Positions 16,434-24,699 are shown, counted from the stretch's first letter. The stretch: DNA of 33,625 bases from Gammaproteobacteria bacterium (GCA_020445165.1 JAGRHE010000013.1:1-33625); one strand, 5' to 3'. Program-made: numbers and translations. Notes: generated by a model from the letters alone, not told the origin.

Positions 16434-17579
16434 TCAGAATTCAACGGCGAGCTGGCCGGTGATGATGTCGGTGTCGTCACCCGCGTACGACTCCTGGGTC
16501 AGGTACTCGATCGCGATGCTGGTGCCGTCCATGCTCTCGACCGTGAACGCGGCACTGTTGCGCTTTTCGGCGAAGTCCGGATCGATGGTGCCCATGTCGT
16601 CGGTTTTCTGGTGGCTCACGGCAAACACTGCAGGACGGTTGGCAAACTCGAAGTTGACCCCGGCCTCGACATTGAATGCCGATGGCTCGTCACCCGGTGC
16701 GGCGCTGAAGGAATCCGTCGCGGCAAGGTATTCGGCGATCAGGATGAAGGCACCGGCACTGAGCTCGGCACTGGCAATCCAGCCCGGAACGCTGTCATTG
16801 TTGTCATCGACACCATAGTCGACGAAGCCGTCGGTCTCGCTGATGTCGCTGAGGTAACCCAGGTGCGCGTTCAGGGCAACACCGTTGCCTTCCATCTCGG
16901 CGCCGAGCGCCGCACCAAACCGGTTGACAGCAGAGTTGCTGTTGTCACCGTCAAAGGTAAACACCGACGCCGTGAGCGGGCCGAAGTTCATGCCAAACTC
17001 GATCGCCGTGTCACCGGTTTCGCCAAGTTCGAGGGTCAGCGGGTCCGTGACCATGTTGGTCGGATACATGCCGAACGGCAGTGTGTACTGGCCGGCATTG
17101 ACGAACCAGTTGCTGTCAGGATCAGCGACCGTGACCATTGCGGTATCGACATCGATGTCGCTGTTGGTGCCGTCGCTGTTGTCGGTCTCTTCTTCGAACT
17201 TGAGCACGATCTCGGCTCCGACCCAGTCGTTGACCTGGGCGGCAATGCCCAGCTCAACGGTACCGGTAACCAGGTCGTCATCGTCGTTCGCGCCGTCGGC
17301 GGAGACATGCGACGCCTCGACCTCGATCAGACCGCCGACCTCGACCTTGTTGAACCAGCCATCCCCCCTGCTGCTGCCGGCGTCAGCGGTGCCGGATTTG
17401 AGCTCGGCAATCTCGCGCTCCTTCTCGCGGATCACGGCGTTCTGGTCCTGTACCTGTTGCTCGAGCGCGCTCAGGCGGGCCTTGATGGCCGCCAACTCGT
17501 CTTCTATGCCAGCGGCATTCGCACCAGCCGACAGGCCGAGTGCGGTCGACATTGCGACTGCCAAGACGGATTTCTTCAT
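16434..17579 (-). CDS. LbtU-family outer-membrane porin (siderophore-type)
   Basis: A 381-aa outer-membrane protein. It has a signal peptide (MKKSVLAVAMSTALGLSAGANA), a short coiled coil (IEDELAAIKARLSALEQQVQDQNAVIREKEREI), then a beta-barrel with many acidic extracellular loops (for example GANDDDD, NSDGTNSDIDVD) and a terminal F (QLAVEF). The FVNAGQYTLPFGMYPTNMVTDPLTLELGET stretch is typical of LbtU-like porins, named for the legiobactin receptor of Legionella. It lacks a TonB plug. Placement after hemP and before imelysin supports iron or siderophore passage; the substrate is unknown. ATG 17579 has GGGAG upstream. Confidence 0.82.
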   Translation of the reverse strand: MKKSVLAVAMSTALGLSAGANAAGIEDELAAIKARLSALEQQVQDQNAVIREKEREIAELKSGTADAGSSRGDGWFNKVEVGGLIEVEASHVSADGANDDDDLVTGTVELGIAAQVNDWVGAEIVLKFEEETDNSDGTNSDIDVDTAMVTVADPDSNWFVNAGQYTLPFGMYPTNMVTDPLTLELGETGDTAIEFGMNFGPLTASVFTFDGDNSNSAVNRFGAALGAEMEGNGVALNAHLGYLSDISETDGFVDYGVDDNNDSVPGWIASAELSAGAFILIAEYLAATDSFSAAPGDEPSAFNVEAGVNFEFANRPAVFAVSHQKTDDMGTIDPDFAEKRNSAAFTVESMDGTSIAIEYLTQESYAGDDTDIITGQLAVEF

Positions 17580-17614
17580 GGGTAGACTCCCTGGATATCT
17601 TGTTGCTTTGCTTA

Positions 17615-17642
17615 GGGCCGGCTTGCGGTTGCTGGCCGGCCC
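17615..17642 (-). other. Intercistronic hairpin between hemP and the porin gene
   Basis: A perfect 8-bp stem, GGGCCGGC (17615-17622) with GCCGGCCC (17635-17642), and a 12-nt loop lie between the hemP stop and the porin ribosome site. No T-run. It may adjust the ratio of hemP to downstream mRNA. Confidence 0.45.
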
Positions 17643-17647
17643 GGTAG

Positions 17648-17827
17648 TCACTTGGTCAGGATCAACTTCCCCTGACGCGTAATCTGCAGACGATAGACCT
17701 GTCCCTGGTGTTCGATGTGGATACAGCGCCAACTGCCGAACAGGTCCAGGCTGCTGAACGTCGGCAAGCGGGGTGCCTCCGGGCCTGTCCCGGGCTTGTT
17801 GCTGTCGCTGGAGGGTGGCTCGGCCAT
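17648..17827 (-). CDS. hemP: HemP-family hemin uptake protein
   Basis: A 59-aa protein with the HemP signature at its C-terminus: SSLDLFGSWRCIHIEHQGQ, then VYRLQITRQGKLILTK. The N-terminal ~22 residues are Pro/Ser-rich and variable. HemP proteins are small, Fur-regulated and needed for expression of heme or siderophore uptake genes in several proteobacteria. ATG 17827 is chosen as the closest start to the conserved part; the Shine-Dalgarno is poor. It is the first gene of the operon with the porin, imelysin and peroxidase, and a Fur-like box lies ~40 bp upstream. Confidence 0.88.
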   Translation of the reverse strand: MAEPPSSDSNKPGTGPEAPRLPTFSSLDLFGSWRCIHIEHQGQVYRLQITRQGKLILTK

Positions 17828-17866
17828 GGCTCGTCGGTTGGATTCTGCTGGTTTCGACGCGTAAAT

Positions 17867-17887
17867 ATAATGAGAACCACTCGTATT
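17867..17887 (-). promoter_or_regulatory. Fur-like box upstream of hemP
   Basis: The stretch 17869-17887 reads AATGAGAACCACTCGTATT, close to the AATGAGAATCATTATC type of Fur site. It sits in the most AT-rich part of the region, about 40 bp before the hemP ATG. Confidence 0.65.
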
Positions 17888-18138
17888 CGCAATACTTTTA
17901 TCATCATTAATGCGTGCCAAGAGGCACCCCATGGCATGCGCGGGCCGAGCCGGGGGAGACCGAAGGCCGCATGGCGGCAAAAGGCTGCCGCCCGCCCGCT
18001 CCCGGCATAAAGTCAGCGCGTATGCTGCCGCTGGCTTCTGCGATGGAAGCAGGTTGGCATCAACCCTGCTTTGGCACCTGCGCCATCCGCCTGTGGATGC
18101 GCGGCCCTGCATCACTTGGCCGCCCACCCGAAGACTGC
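17888..18138. other. Non-coding divergent region between hemP and the sigma54 unit
   Basis: About 250 bp without a credible gene. The left end is AT-rich (upstream of hemP). The rest is GC-rich with small imperfect hairpins such as GGCGGCAAAAGGCTGCCGCC near 17972-17991. Frames that read through it to 18678 lack a ribosome site. No TGTAAA/TTTACA element is present at the distance seen for the other sigma54 promoters. Confidence 0.5.
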
Positions 18139-18154
18139 TGGCAGAGCTTTTGCA
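18139..18154 (+). promoter_or_regulatory. Sigma54 (RpoN) -24/-12 promoter
   Basis: TGGCAGA-GCTT-TTGCA: GG at 18140-18141 and GC at 18152-18153 with exactly 10 bp between, and a full TTGCA -12 box. The predicted start is near 18165, leaving a ~20-nt leader with a strong GGAGGGAG ribosome site before ATG 18184. Confidence 0.75.
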
Positions 18155-18183
18155 GGTGTTCGTATATACGGAGGGAGACAATC

Positions 18184-18678
18184 ATGTCCATGTCCATCAA
18201 CGGCACAACATCGATGAATGCCGCCCAGGCCGCCGCACAGCGTGCCAGGGAAGTTGCGCAGGCGCGCAGCCAGGCCGCGCACAACAAGGCTGCCGAGGCA
18301 ATGCCTGACACAGCGCAGAGCAAACCGCCGGAAGTCGACACCTCGAAGGAACCGGCGGCAGGTGCGTCACCCGGGATGCACAGTGCGCAGGCCGTTGCGG
18401 ATAGATCGCAGGCACTGGCCGAGCGCTTCGCCGCCATTGGTACCCGCTGGAGCGAACGTTTTGCCGAGCTGGAAGCACAGGCGCGCGCGAGCGGCAACGA
18501 CCGACGCGCCGATCAACTGGCCGAAATGAGCGGCAACATCGGCAACCGGCTGGACGGAATGAAAGACCGCGTCGTCTCGCTGCTGGACGGCATTTCCCAG
18601 CGCCTGGCGGAGAAGTACCCGGCCGCTGACAGCGGAACCAGCGATGCGCAGGCGCCGACGGTAGACGAGACCGCCTGA
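18184..18678 (+). CDS. Unknown 164-aa helical protein under sigma54 control
   Basis: I do not recognise a family. The Ala/Gln/Arg-rich N-terminus (MSMSINGTTSMNAAQAAAQR) leads to a low-complexity Pro/Ser region (~38-65). A long amphipathic helical or coiled-coil part follows (~72-142, AQAVADRSQALAERFAAIGTRWSERFAELEAQARASGNDRR...GNRLDGMKDRVVSLLDGISQRLAEKY). There is no signal peptide and no membrane helix. ATG 18184 is firmly set by GGAGGGAG 8 nt upstream. It precedes the DUF1631 and PilZ genes on the same strand and could be a cytoplasmic partner in c-di-GMP or surface behaviour; that is inference. Confidence 0.8.
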   Translation: MSMSINGTTSMNAAQAAAQRAREVAQARSQAAHNKAAEAMPDTAQSKPPEVDTSKEPAAGASPGMHSAQAVADRSQALAERFAAIGTRWSERFAELEAQARASGNDRRADQLAEMSGNIGNRLDGMKDRVVSLLDGISQRLAEKYPAADSGTSDAQAPTVDETA

Positions 18679-18735
18679 CCGGACAGCGGCGCGCACGGTG
18701 GGTAAGGCCTGCGCCATGTCACAACAACGCGGATT

Positions 18736-18752
18736 CGCGAACCCCGTTCGCG
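18736..18752 (+). other. Hairpin in the gap before the DUF1631 gene
   Basis: CGCGAAC (18736-18742) pairs with GTTCGCG (18746-18752) around a CCC loop, 58 bp after the upstream stop. It has no T-run. It could be a partial terminator or a processing site; the rest of the 155-bp gap shows nothing clear. Confidence 0.35.
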
Positions 18753-18833
18753 GCGCGCCCGGCCGAAACACTGGACGATAGCGCCGCGAACCCTCAATCT
18801 CTGGGGAAAAGCGACAAGCCGGGTTCGCTCAAC

Positions 18834-21092
18834 GTGCTCGACAAGGGACAAATCAGACAGATCCTGCTGGAGTGGCAGGGCCGCATTGGCCCTGCGGCTG
18901 ACGCACGCCTGGAGAAGATGTTCGCTTCCGCCGACGAGGTGCTGTTCGACTACGCGGACAAGGCGGAGAGCAACGCGATCCAGGTCAAATTCCTTGGCGG
19001 ACGACAGGAACTGTGGAGCCGCAAATCGGAAGTCGCCGTGCTGTTCCGCGACACGCTCGCAAAACAGCTGTTCCAGTTCGCCAAGCCGGCGCAGCGGCCC
19101 AATGCACCGGGATCGGAGACCCTGAGCCTGGTCAGCAAGGACTCCTTCGAACGCAGCCTGGCGCTGCAGACCATCTCCGACCAGGCGGTCGAGAAGAACC
19201 GCGAACTCTATTACGCCCTGTCACTGCGACTCGGTGCCGTCAGCGGCAACCCGGCCGTTCCTTACGAGGACCTGCCGGCCGGACCGCACCAACTGGCGGG
19301 CGTGTTCGAGCATGCCGCGCAGATCCTCAATGTCGAACGCCAGGTGCTGCTGGCGTTGTACACGCTGTTCGAACGCGAGGTGATCCGCGAATCGCCACCG
19401 TGGCACGACGAACTCAACGCGGCGCTGCGCGACAAGGGCATATTGCCGCATCTCAAGTACACGGTGAAACGCGACCCGGACCAGCTCGGCGCGGACCGTT
19501 CGCTGCCCAAGGATCCACCACAGCCCGGCGATCCCGGCGCACACGCACATGCGGGTTCGGCAGCCCCGGGAACACCCCCGTCCGCGGCACGGCATGCCGG
19601 CGCCGCCGCTTACCACGATCCCGAGCCCGGCAACCCGGGCGCCATGCCACGTGATCGCAGCCGGCCCGACACCGGTCAGAGCAATTCGCAGCTCGGCGAA
19701 CAGATGCTCGGCCGTATCCGCGAGCTGTTGACCGCACGACGGGCGAATCTCAGCCGTGCCAGTGGCCAGCCGGTGCGACCGGACCCGGTGTCGCCGGCAC
19801 CGGCATCGACCATCGTCAAGGCGATCGAGAGTGATCACGTACAGCAGGCGGTGCCGGTACCGAGCACGGGTGCACTCGACGACGGCGTGCGCCGGGTGAT
19901 CGTCTCCAGGGAACTGCTGGAGAAGGTCCGCACCGCGCTGATGGCGCAACGCGAAATGATCAAGGACGAGGTCGGCGAGGATAAGCTCAGCCACCTCGAC
20001 GAGGACACGATCGACATCGTCGGCATGCTGTTCGAGGTGATGCTCGATGACGAACGCCTGAACGACACGGTCAAGGCGCTGCTCAGTCACCTGCACACGC
20101 CGTATCTGAAGCTCGCCGTGCGCGATCGCGCGTTCCTCACCCGACCCGACCACCCGGCACGCCACCTGTTCGACAACATGATCATCGCCGGCACGCGCTG
20201 GGTCGATGAGAGCGACCTCACCCGGGGCATCTATCCGAAACTGCAGCGTGTGGTCGACCTGATCCTCAAGGCCGGCGAACACCCGCTGCAGCTGCTGCAG
20301 GAACTCGATGAGGGACTGAGTGCGGAGATCGCCCTGCGCTCGCGGCGCCAGGAAGCGCGCGAGGTGCGTACGGTCGAGGCCGAGAAGGGCAAGGCCAGGC
20401 TGGAAGAGGCGCGCGACCAGGCGGCACAGGCCACGCAGCCCTTCCTCGAGCAGGGCGAGACGCCGGCCAACTACCTCGAGTTCATTACCGGCGCCTGGTC
20501 GGACTACCTCACGCTGCTGTACCTGCGCAGCAACGGCGATACGCGCAGCGACAGCTGGCACAGCGCGGTCGCACTGTGCGGCCAGCTGCGCGCCTACGTC
20601 GATGCCTGGGTCAGCGGCCGCAAGCCAGGCAGGAACGATCTGCAGGACCTGCGTCGCGAGCTGCTGCGGCGACTGCGCGACACGATTCCACACTACGAGA
20701 GCAAGGTCGAACAGTTGTTCGAGATGTTCTCGACCAACTACAAGCTCCAGATCGTCACCCCGCCACCGGCGGCGCCAGCGCAGAAAGACGTCAGCCTGTC
20801 GCAAGGTGGCAGAGAACTGCTCAAGCGCCTGCCGAACCTGCCATCGGGCAGCTGGGTGGTATTCAAGAAGCCGGATGGGGCCGACCTGACGGTCAAGCTG
20901 TCGTGGTTCAACCCCAAGACCGAGCGCTTCCTGTTCGTCGACCAGGCCGGCGCCAAAGCGCTGGTCGTACCGCTGGCCAAGCTGGCGGACCAGATCGACA
21001 GGGACCAGGCCCATGTTCTGCACGCGACTGGCACGTCCTACGTGGAGACATCGCTGCAACGCGCCCTGAACACCCTGGAGCAACGCGCATGA
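18834..21092 (+). CDS. DUF1631 family protein with C-terminal PilZ-like domain
   Basis: A 752-aa cytoplasmic protein. The N-terminal part matches DUF1631: LFDYADKAESNAIQVKFLGG, SLVSKDSFERSLALQTI, LYALYTLFERE-like helices. A Pro/Gly-rich disordered linker lies at ~222-290. A second helical DUF1631 block follows (VDIVGMLFEVMLDDERLNDTVKALLSHLHTPYLKLAV; FLTRPDHPARHLFDNM). The C-terminal ~100 residues (GSWVVFKKPDGADLTVKLSWFNPKTERFLFVDQAGAKALVV) resemble the YcgR-N/PilZ-type beta barrel often attached to this family. The GTG start at 18834 has no good Shine-Dalgarno, so the start is tentative. Function is not established; a link to c-di-GMP signalling is suggested by the PilZ gene that follows. Confidence 0.85.
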   Translation: MLDKGQIRQILLEWQGRIGPAADARLEKMFASADEVLFDYADKAESNAIQVKFLGGRQELWSRKSEVAVLFRDTLAKQLFQFAKPAQRPNAPGSETLSLVSKDSFERSLALQTISDQAVEKNRELYYALSLRLGAVSGNPAVPYEDLPAGPHQLAGVFEHAAQILNVERQVLLALYTLFEREVIRESPPWHDELNAALRDKGILPHLKYTVKRDPDQLGADRSLPKDPPQPGDPGAHAHAGSAAPGTPPSAARHAGAAAYHDPEPGNPGAMPRDRSRPDTGQSNSQLGEQMLGRIRELLTARRANLSRASGQPVRPDPVSPAPASTIVKAIESDHVQQAVPVPSTGALDDGVRRVIVSRELLEKVRTALMAQREMIKDEVGEDKLSHLDEDTIDIVGMLFEVMLDDERLNDTVKALLSHLHTPYLKLAVRDRAFLTRPDHPARHLFDNMIIAGTRWVDESDLTRGIYPKLQRVVDLILKAGEHPLQLLQELDEGLSAEIALRSRRQEAREVRTVEAEKGKARLEEARDQAAQATQPFLEQGETPANYLEFITGAWSDYLTLLYLRSNGDTRSDSWHSAVALCGQLRAYVDAWVSGRKPGRNDLQDLRRELLRRLRDTIPHYESKVEQLFEMFSTNYKLQIVTPPPAAPAQKDVSLSQGGRELLKRLPNLPSGSWVVFKKPDGADLTVKLSWFNPKTERFLFVDQAGAKALVVPLAKLADQIDRDQAHVLHATGTSYVETSLQRALNTLEQRA

Positions 21093-21116
21093 ACCAGATC
21101 TGCCGGGAAACGTCAT

Positions 21117-21467
21117 ATGGATAAGCGACGGCATGAGCGCATAGCGCTGGGTGAAAAAGGCTGGCAGGCGACACTGGTGGACCAGGTCAGCGGGGAAAGC
21201 CTGGGTAGCGTGATCAACCTGTCACCGGCCGGGATGATGTTGATCACCGAAAGCGAAATCGGCGTCGACAGCGTGCATCAGGTCGACTGCATCGCGTCCG
21301 GCCCGGGAGATAGCAGCGAGCGTTTCTCGGCCGGGATCGTGGTTCTTTGGCAGGTCGGGGCAAACCAGCCGCAGACCTATTGGGCCGGGCTGCAGATCAT
21401 CGACATCGACCCGGCGTCTCAGGATCGCCTGGTCGCCCTGAGTGCCGACCTGGCCGCAGGCGACTGA
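21117..21467 (+). CDS. PilZ domain protein (c-di-GMP receptor)
   Basis: A 116-aa single-domain PilZ protein. The c-di-GMP-binding signatures are an RRHER (RxxxR-type) motif at residues 4-8 and INLSPAGM (D/N-x-S-x-x-G) around residues 37-44. It starts at ATG 21117, 24 bp after the DUF1631 stop, and is probably cotranscribed. PilZ proteins relay c-di-GMP levels to exopolysaccharide synthesis, pili or flagella. The partner is unknown. Confidence 0.88.
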   Translation: MDKRRHERIALGEKGWQATLVDQVSGESLGSVINLSPAGMMLITESEIGVDSVHQVDCIASGPGDSSERFSAGIVVLWQVGANQPQTYWAGLQIIDIDPASQDRLVALSADLAAGD

Positions 21468-21647
21468 CCGCTACCCCCTGCACCCGAGCAGCACATCGCC
21501 CGGAACGTCAAGCCACCGCCGGATGCCGCCGAATCGGCGCGCAGGCACGGATCTGAGCCGGCCTGACCCCTGCACCTTCACCCGCTGCGGTTTCAGAATG
21601 GGCACGGTGCAGCCGAAAGCATACCCAGGGAGTGTCACCGAGGCCGG

Positions 21648-21680
21648 TTGGACAACGCAGCGGAAATGGTTGGATAATAT
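21648..21680 (+). promoter_or_regulatory. Candidate sigma70 promoter for the ExeA-like gene
   Basis: In the 261-bp gap after the PilZ gene, TGGACA (21649-21654) and GATAAT (21673-21678) are spaced 18 bp. An AT-rich stretch follows (CTTATAAGTGTCAATACTTTAA). No sigma54-type -24/-12 pair is present here. The first ~170 bp of the gap show nothing recognisable. Confidence 0.5.
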
Positions 21681-21728
21681 GAAACCTTATAAGTGTCAAT
21701 ACTTTAACTTCTTGATGACAGGGCAGTT

Positions 21729-24449
21729 GTGAGCATCAATAGCGTCTACGAGCAATACTTCGGGCTGGAAGAGCAACCCTTTTCCATCACCCCGGATCCG
21801 CGTTTCGTCTACCTGAGCGAGAGCCATCGGGCCGCGCTCGAGCATCTGAAACAGGGCGCGGTGGGCGGCGCGAATGGCTTTGTACTGTTGACCGGCGACG
21901 TCGGTACCGGCAAGACCACCATCTGTCGCACCTTCCTCGAGCACGTGCCGCCGAAGACCGAGGTGGCGCTGATCCTCAACCCGGTGCTGACATTGAACGA
22001 ATTCCTGCAGACCATCTGCGAGGAACTCGACCTGACCATCACCGGCAACCGCGAGTCGAACAAGAACCTGATCGATCACCTGAACCGCTTCCTGTTGCAG
22101 GTGTATGCCGTCGGCCAGAAAACCATTCTGATCGTCGACGAGGCGCAGAACCTGTCGCACGAACTGCTCGAACAGATCCGCCTGCTGACCAACCTCGAGA
22201 CCAATACCGACAAGCTGATGCAGATCTTCCTGATCGGCCAGCCCGAACTGCGCGACATGCTCGAGCGACCGGACCTGTTGCAGGTGTCACAGCGAATAAC
22301 CTCGCGTTACCACCTGGGCCCGCTGAACAAGGAAGAAACACGCGCCTACATCATGAAGCGCCTGGAGGTTGCCGGCACGCGCAGCATCGAGTTCTCCGGA
22401 TCGGCCATCCGCCGCATCTACGCCTACACCAAGGGCGTGCCGCGCCTGATCAACGTGTTGTGCGACAAGGCACTGCTGAGTGCGTACGAGCGCTCGACCG
22501 ACAAGATCAACGACCGCATCATCAAGGACGCCGAAGACCGTATACGCGGCAACTTCGAACACGAGGGTGGTGGCTGGTTCCGGGTGGCAGCCGGCTTTGG
22601 TGCGATCGCCCTGCTCAGCGCCGCCGTGCTTGGCGCCGCGTATTCACTGAACATCGCCAACCTGCAGCCGTGGGTGGACGAGCGCCTGGCCGCAGTATTC
22701 GAAGACGACAGCGTCGTCGCGAGCGTGCCCGACGGCATGTCGCTCGCCCGCACCGAACCGGCACTGCCCACCCCTACCCCGGCGCAGTCGCCCACTGAGA
22801 ACATGCAGCCGCCGCCGGTCGCTGCCGCGCCCTCCAACGTGGCCGACATCACAGCGGCCAAACCGGCGCCGCAGCCAGCGGTCGCGAAAGCCGTCGAAAG
22901 CGCACAGACAGTCGCGCAGACCGCGATCACCCCGCCATCGGTGGAACCTGACAGTGCGGTCACTGTCGCCGATCCGCAACCACCCGCGGACACCGCGACC
23001 GACACGATTGCGGGTATTGATGACCGGATGGACGAGGCACCGCCGGCAGCCATCACCGACGATGCGACCGCAGCAGCGGCGGAAGCAGTGCGTGAACCGG
23101 CGGTGGCGCTCACCGAAACAGACGGCCCAGCGACGCCCGTGTCAGCGGCCGGCACGGCGTCGCCACCGGTTGCCGAATCCAGGCAATCCGCGCTGGAACA
23201 GGTGGCCGACACACAAACGTCCGGCATCACCGAAACGGCACCAGTCGATACGGTAGACATGGATCGCGAGCAGCTCGCCCGGCAAGCGCGCAGCGCGGCG
23301 CTGGACGATGAGCCGCGCAGCGTGCTCAAGCAGACCTCAGACGCTCTGCCTGAGCCCCCGGCCGCTGCGATTGAACCTCGGCAGGACGAGCCGGCGGCAC
23401 CATCCGCGCCGGCGGGAGACACCGGGCTGGCCACTGATGACCTGAGCGCCACCGCCGAAAGCGAGCTGTTGGCCCGGATCGAGCGCATGGAATCCCTGCA
23501 GGATGCCACCCGATCCGATCTGCGGGCACTCGACGAAACCGCCGAAACCGCAGCCGGCAACCCGCAGCGTGCGGTGAGTGCAGCGCAGCAACCGGCCGTG
23601 ACGGCGCGCACTGAACCTGCGCCACGCTTCGCGATCGCCGAACCCGAGGCGAGCGAGCCTGCAGCCACGGCGCGGGCCAGCACCGGCGGCAGTCCAGCAG
23701 CGACGGCATCGGCGGCGCCTGTCGCCAGCCCGGCCAAGCCGGAACAGGTCGCCAAGGCCGAACCGGCAAAAGAGGTCGAGACCGCGCCGGCACCGGCAGC
23801 ACAACCCAGTCCGGCGACAAGACCCGCCGTCGCGGCACCAAGAGCGGCACCGCGACCACGCGCCAACCGTCCCGTGCAGACATTGACCGATTACACGCAG
23901 AAGGCTGCCGAGCGCAAGCTGCTGTCGATGTGGGGCGTGGATAAGGAACCTCCGGCAGGTGTCGGCTTCTGCCAGTTCGCGCAGCGCAACGGGCTCAACT
24001 GCCTCAACGAGGAACGCGGCCTGCCCTTCCTGTACGTTTACAATCGGCCGGCCATGATCTCGATGAAGATCGATGACGTGTATTCGTACGCGGTCGTCAC
24101 CCGGGCGAGCCCGGACAACATCGTAGTCGACGTGCTCGGACGCGAACACGCAATTCCATCCAGCGTGCTGCCGAACATCTGGGATGGTCGGTCCCTGATC
24201 CTGTGGCGCGGCAGCGAAGAGTTCAACGGTGAGCTGGTGCAGGGCGACAGGGGCCGCCCGGTCGAGTCACTGCGTCAGCTGATCGACAAGATCGAAGGTA
24301 CGAACACCACGGGCAACGTCTATGATGCCGAGCTCGTGGCACGGGTTAAGAAGTTCCAGAGCGATGCCGGCCTGAAACCGGACGGGATCTTCGGTCCGCG
24401 GACCCACATGGTGATGCAGAACAAGCTCGCACAGCTGGAAAAGAAATGA
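21729..24449 (+). CDS. ExeA/GspA-like AAA ATPase with periplasmic peptidoglycan-binding region
   Basis: A 906-aa bitopic protein. The cytoplasmic AAA part opens MSINSVYEQYFGLEEQPFSI as in ExeA, with Walker A GDVGTGKTT at 56-64 and Walker B ILIVDEAQ at 133-140. A membrane helix lies at ~283-305. Residues ~320-770 are an unusually long Ala/Pro/Thr-rich linker. A folded domain (~775-865, with VGFCQFAQRNGLNCLNEERGLPF) resembles the C39-peptidase-like fold of ExeA. A PG_binding_1 repeat ends the protein (ARVKKFQSDAGLKPDGIFGPRTHMVM). GspA/ExeA with GspB places the type II secretin through the peptidoglycan. The GTG start has AGGG upstream. A 63-aa GspB-like gene follows by 58 bp. Confidence 0.9.
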   Translation: MSINSVYEQYFGLEEQPFSITPDPRFVYLSESHRAALEHLKQGAVGGANGFVLLTGDVGTGKTTICRTFLEHVPPKTEVALILNPVLTLNEFLQTICEELDLTITGNRESNKNLIDHLNRFLLQVYAVGQKTILIVDEAQNLSHELLEQIRLLTNLETNTDKLMQIFLIGQPELRDMLERPDLLQVSQRITSRYHLGPLNKEETRAYIMKRLEVAGTRSIEFSGSAIRRIYAYTKGVPRLINVLCDKALLSAYERSTDKINDRIIKDAEDRIRGNFEHEGGGWFRVAAGFGAIALLSAAVLGAAYSLNIANLQPWVDERLAAVFEDDSVVASVPDGMSLARTEPALPTPTPAQSPTENMQPPPVAAAPSNVADITAAKPAPQPAVAKAVESAQTVAQTAITPPSVEPDSAVTVADPQPPADTATDTIAGIDDRMDEAPPAAITDDATAAAAEAVREPAVALTETDGPATPVSAAGTASPPVAESRQSALEQVADTQTSGITETAPVDTVDMDREQLARQARSAALDDEPRSVLKQTSDALPEPPAAAIEPRQDEPAAPSAPAGDTGLATDDLSATAESELLARIERMESLQDATRSDLRALDETAETAAGNPQRAVSAAQQPAVTARTEPAPRFAIAEPEASEPAATARASTGGSPAATASAAPVASPAKPEQVAKAEPAKEVETAPAPAAQPSPATRPAVAAPRAAPRPRANRPVQTLTDYTQKAAERKLLSMWGVDKEPPAGVGFCQFAQRNGLNCLNEERGLPFLYVYNRPAMISMKIDDVYSYAVVTRASPDNIVVDVLGREHAIPSSVLPNIWDGRSLILWRGSEEFNGELVQGDRGRPVESLRQLIDKIEGTNTTGNVYDAELVARVKKFQSDAGLKPDGIFGPRTHMVMQNKLAQLEKK

Positions 24450-24507
24450 GGCACGGACAGGGATCCGTGCAAAGCGTCGCATTCCAGGCAGCGGAGGTAG
24501 ACCGCCC

Positions 24508-24699
24508 GTGTCGCGCCTGCTCGATTCGCTGAAAAAGGTCGAACAGGAACGCCCGGCCGACACGCCGGCGGTGCCTGCCGGCCAGCCCGGCCTCAACCCT
24601 CGCGCAAAACCTTCCGCCCTATCCCGCAATCGCATTATCGGGTTGGCATTGCTGGCTGCAGTGATTCTCGCTGCGATAGCGCTGATCCTGCTTTACTGA
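24508..24699 (+). CDS. Minimal GspB-like membrane peptide
   Basis: A 63-aa protein: cytoplasmic N-terminal amphipathic helix (MSRLLDSLKKVEQERPADT), a short Pro-rich linker with basic residues, and one membrane helix at ~43-62 (IIGLALLAAVILAAIALILL). The N-terminal pattern is like the MSxxLDALRKxExER opening of GspB proteins, but the periplasmic domain of GspB is absent. It starts with GTG after GGAGG (11 nt). Located directly behind the ExeA-like ATPase, it is best read as a stripped-down GspB partner. The first seven residues equal those of the 1507-aa PEP-CTERM protein encoded at 26315-30838. Confidence 0.7.
   Translation: MSRLLDSLKKVEQERPADTPAVPAGQPGLNPRAKPSALSRNRIIGLALLAAVILAAIALILLY

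Noticed and set aside
18070..18090. TGGCACCTGCGCC as a second sigma54 promoter
   Set aside because: The GG-N10-GC spacing is not met; the -12 position reads CA.
19221..21134. 637-codon minus-strand frame opposite the DUF1631 gene
   Set aside because: It is rich in Arg, Gln and Val without domains, and the plus-strand gene clearly matches DUF1631.
22424..23866. Long minus-strand frame opposite the ExeA-like gene
   Set aside because: An Ala/Ser/Gly-only translation mirrors the low-complexity linker of the real gene.
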